The translations under genes and the position numbers were made by a program. This document shows, piece after piece, positions 36,573 to 37,274 of a stretch of DNA of 37,274 nucleotides. Numbering within the stretch: position 1 is the stretch's first letter; each line of letters opens with the position of its first letter. Location of the stretch: the NCBI GenBank assembly GCA_026388765.1, contig JAPLJC010000161.1, positions 1 to 37,274 of the forward strand. Reading direction: 5' to 3'. The notes under the pieces are model-generated. The model did no database searches. It had not been told where the DNA came from and worked only from the letters and a program-made list of their open reading frames with translations. This DNA is from Deltaproteobacteria bacterium (lineage in GTDB: Bacteria; Desulfobacterota; Desulfobaccia; Desulfobaccales; 0-14-0-80-60-11).

Positions 36573-36824
36573 AATCAACCACGCCTGGAAAAATTCAGAG
36601 GTCAAGCAGAGGTTCAAGGCTAAATTGTTATGACTAAAATATAAATGCTATGTGAGTCTGAGTTGCAGATATGATAACCTTATAAAATAGTTATCGTTTT
36701 TAATTAAGGCGTGGAGATATAGCAGTTAGTTATTACTTTTCACACCCAATAAGGTTGACGGAGCGTAGCGAATTAAAAATCGAGATAAAACGTTTATTAT
36801 GACCTCTTCTGATATTTTTACTTA
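36573..36824. other. AT-rich gene-free interval
   Basis: Base composition falls sharply from GC-rich to AT-rich across this stretch. I see no gene, and no repeat or terminator I would name. It separates the host-like DNA on the left from the nuclease gene on the right. Confidence 0.5.
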
Positions 36825-37274
36825 TCAAATAATAGTTCCTGAAACAGCCAATTGACATAGTTTTCTTTTCATTAAATTAATTAATTCTTCTGTTCTTGAT
36901 AATTGCTCAATTTCTATTCTAGTTATGACTATAATTCTCCTCTGTTTTGCGAGATGAGTTGATATTATGTGATGTGCCCGCGATAATTCTTCTGGGTGAC
37001 CAGTTATACCTTTTGTAGCAAATAATATTCCATGATCGAGGCCTCTATTTTCCAGTTTAGACGCAAACCAGTTTACTTCCATACTAGAGACAGGCACACT
37101 CCAATTTTTGCATTCTACCAGAAAAATATTCGGCAAAAAATATAAACCTTTTGGGTTACGTTCGTTCCAGAAAGCAATATCTATTTCTTCAGTTAAAAAT
37201 GAATTTAGTGTATTCCTATGGCTTATCGATATACCAGATATTTTAGCAATAAGATAACATATTAAGTTTTCTAA
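36825..37274 (-). CDS. PD-(D/E)XK nuclease (Mrr/restriction endonuclease-like), N-terminus beyond window
   Basis: On the minus strand the frame is open from the right edge, so the protein continues past base 37274; 149 codons are visible. The segment TEEIDIAFWNERNPKGLYFL, PNIFLVECKNWSVPV supplies the catalytic Asp (EIDIAF) and the E-x-K of a PD-(D/E)XK fold (VECKNW). The following NWFASKLENRGLDHGILFAT and KGITG resemble the core of Mrr-like restriction endonucleases and of many defence nucleases. The gene is strongly AT-rich compared with everything to its left, a sign of horizontal transfer. The target (methylated or foreign DNA) is inference. Confidence 0.65.
   Translation of the reverse strand, partial: LENLICYLIAKISGISISHRNTLNSFLTEEIDIAFWNERNPKGLYFLPNIFLVECKNWSVPVSSMEVNWFASKLENRGLDHGILFATKGITGHPEELSRAHHIISTHLAKQRRIIVITRIEIEQLSRTEELINLMKRKLCQLAVSGTII

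Overview
The window is a GC-rich stretch of chromosome from a Gram-negative bacterium, most likely a sulfate-reducing or syntrophic member of the Desulfobacterota (Desulfobacca/Syntrophobacterales-like). This rests on lolA, on the UPF0280, rubredoxin-like and GAF/PAS histidine-kinase families typical of that group, and on the many dispersed palindromic repeats. The taxonomic call is inference. Most genes are core metabolism and information processing, with short accessory patches between them.

Region 1 (1-5.9 kb) runs rightward: a 5'-truncated galT-family nucleotidyltransferase, glgA glycogen synthase, a three-GAF soluble histidine kinase, a single-domain response regulator overlapping it by ATGA, and a LapA-like membrane protein. 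A convergent bPH-like membrane protein closes the block. Region 2 (5.9-12 kb) is mainly leftward: a decayed REP-associated (RAYT) transposase amid matching palindromes, acyP, a cluster of unrelated dispersed repeats, ligA, an orphan histidine-kinase dimerisation helix pair, nadA and lolA. Region 3 (12.2-20.5 kb) is rightward: a CHAP/TIGR02594-like protein, queA, tgt and yajC (queuosine plus Sec), a dynamin-like GTPase, a Phd/PIN toxin-antitoxin pair with a clear promoter, a dprA that appears to lack part of its Rossmann core, and a CBS-ACT protein ending in a strong terminator.

Region 4 (20.6-28.4 kb) is mostly leftward: icd, a small membrane protein, UPF0280, rsmA, DUF2062, an acyl-CoA ligase, a SlyD-type FKBP, a PmtA-like methyltransferase and a small DUF6504-like protein. 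A 57-codon rubredoxin-like gene lies on the plus strand among them. Region 5 (28.4-36.5 kb) is rightward: a KAS II enzyme, two tandemly duplicated PAS histidine kinases sharing an unfamiliar N-terminal domain, two Opp/Dpp ABC ATPases without permeases, and an acyltransferase-3 membrane protein. The last ~700 bases turn sharply AT-rich and hold the C-terminal part of a PD-(D/E)XK nuclease running off the right edge. Between it and the acyltransferase is what looks like the broken 5' end of a glucosidase gene, so this is probably the border of an acquired island.

No complete new system is evident. The best leads are the duplicated kinases with their unassigned N-terminal domain, the apparent 14-residue gap in DprA, the free-standing DHp protein, the RAYT remnant with its palindromes, and the AT-rich nuclease island at the right end.
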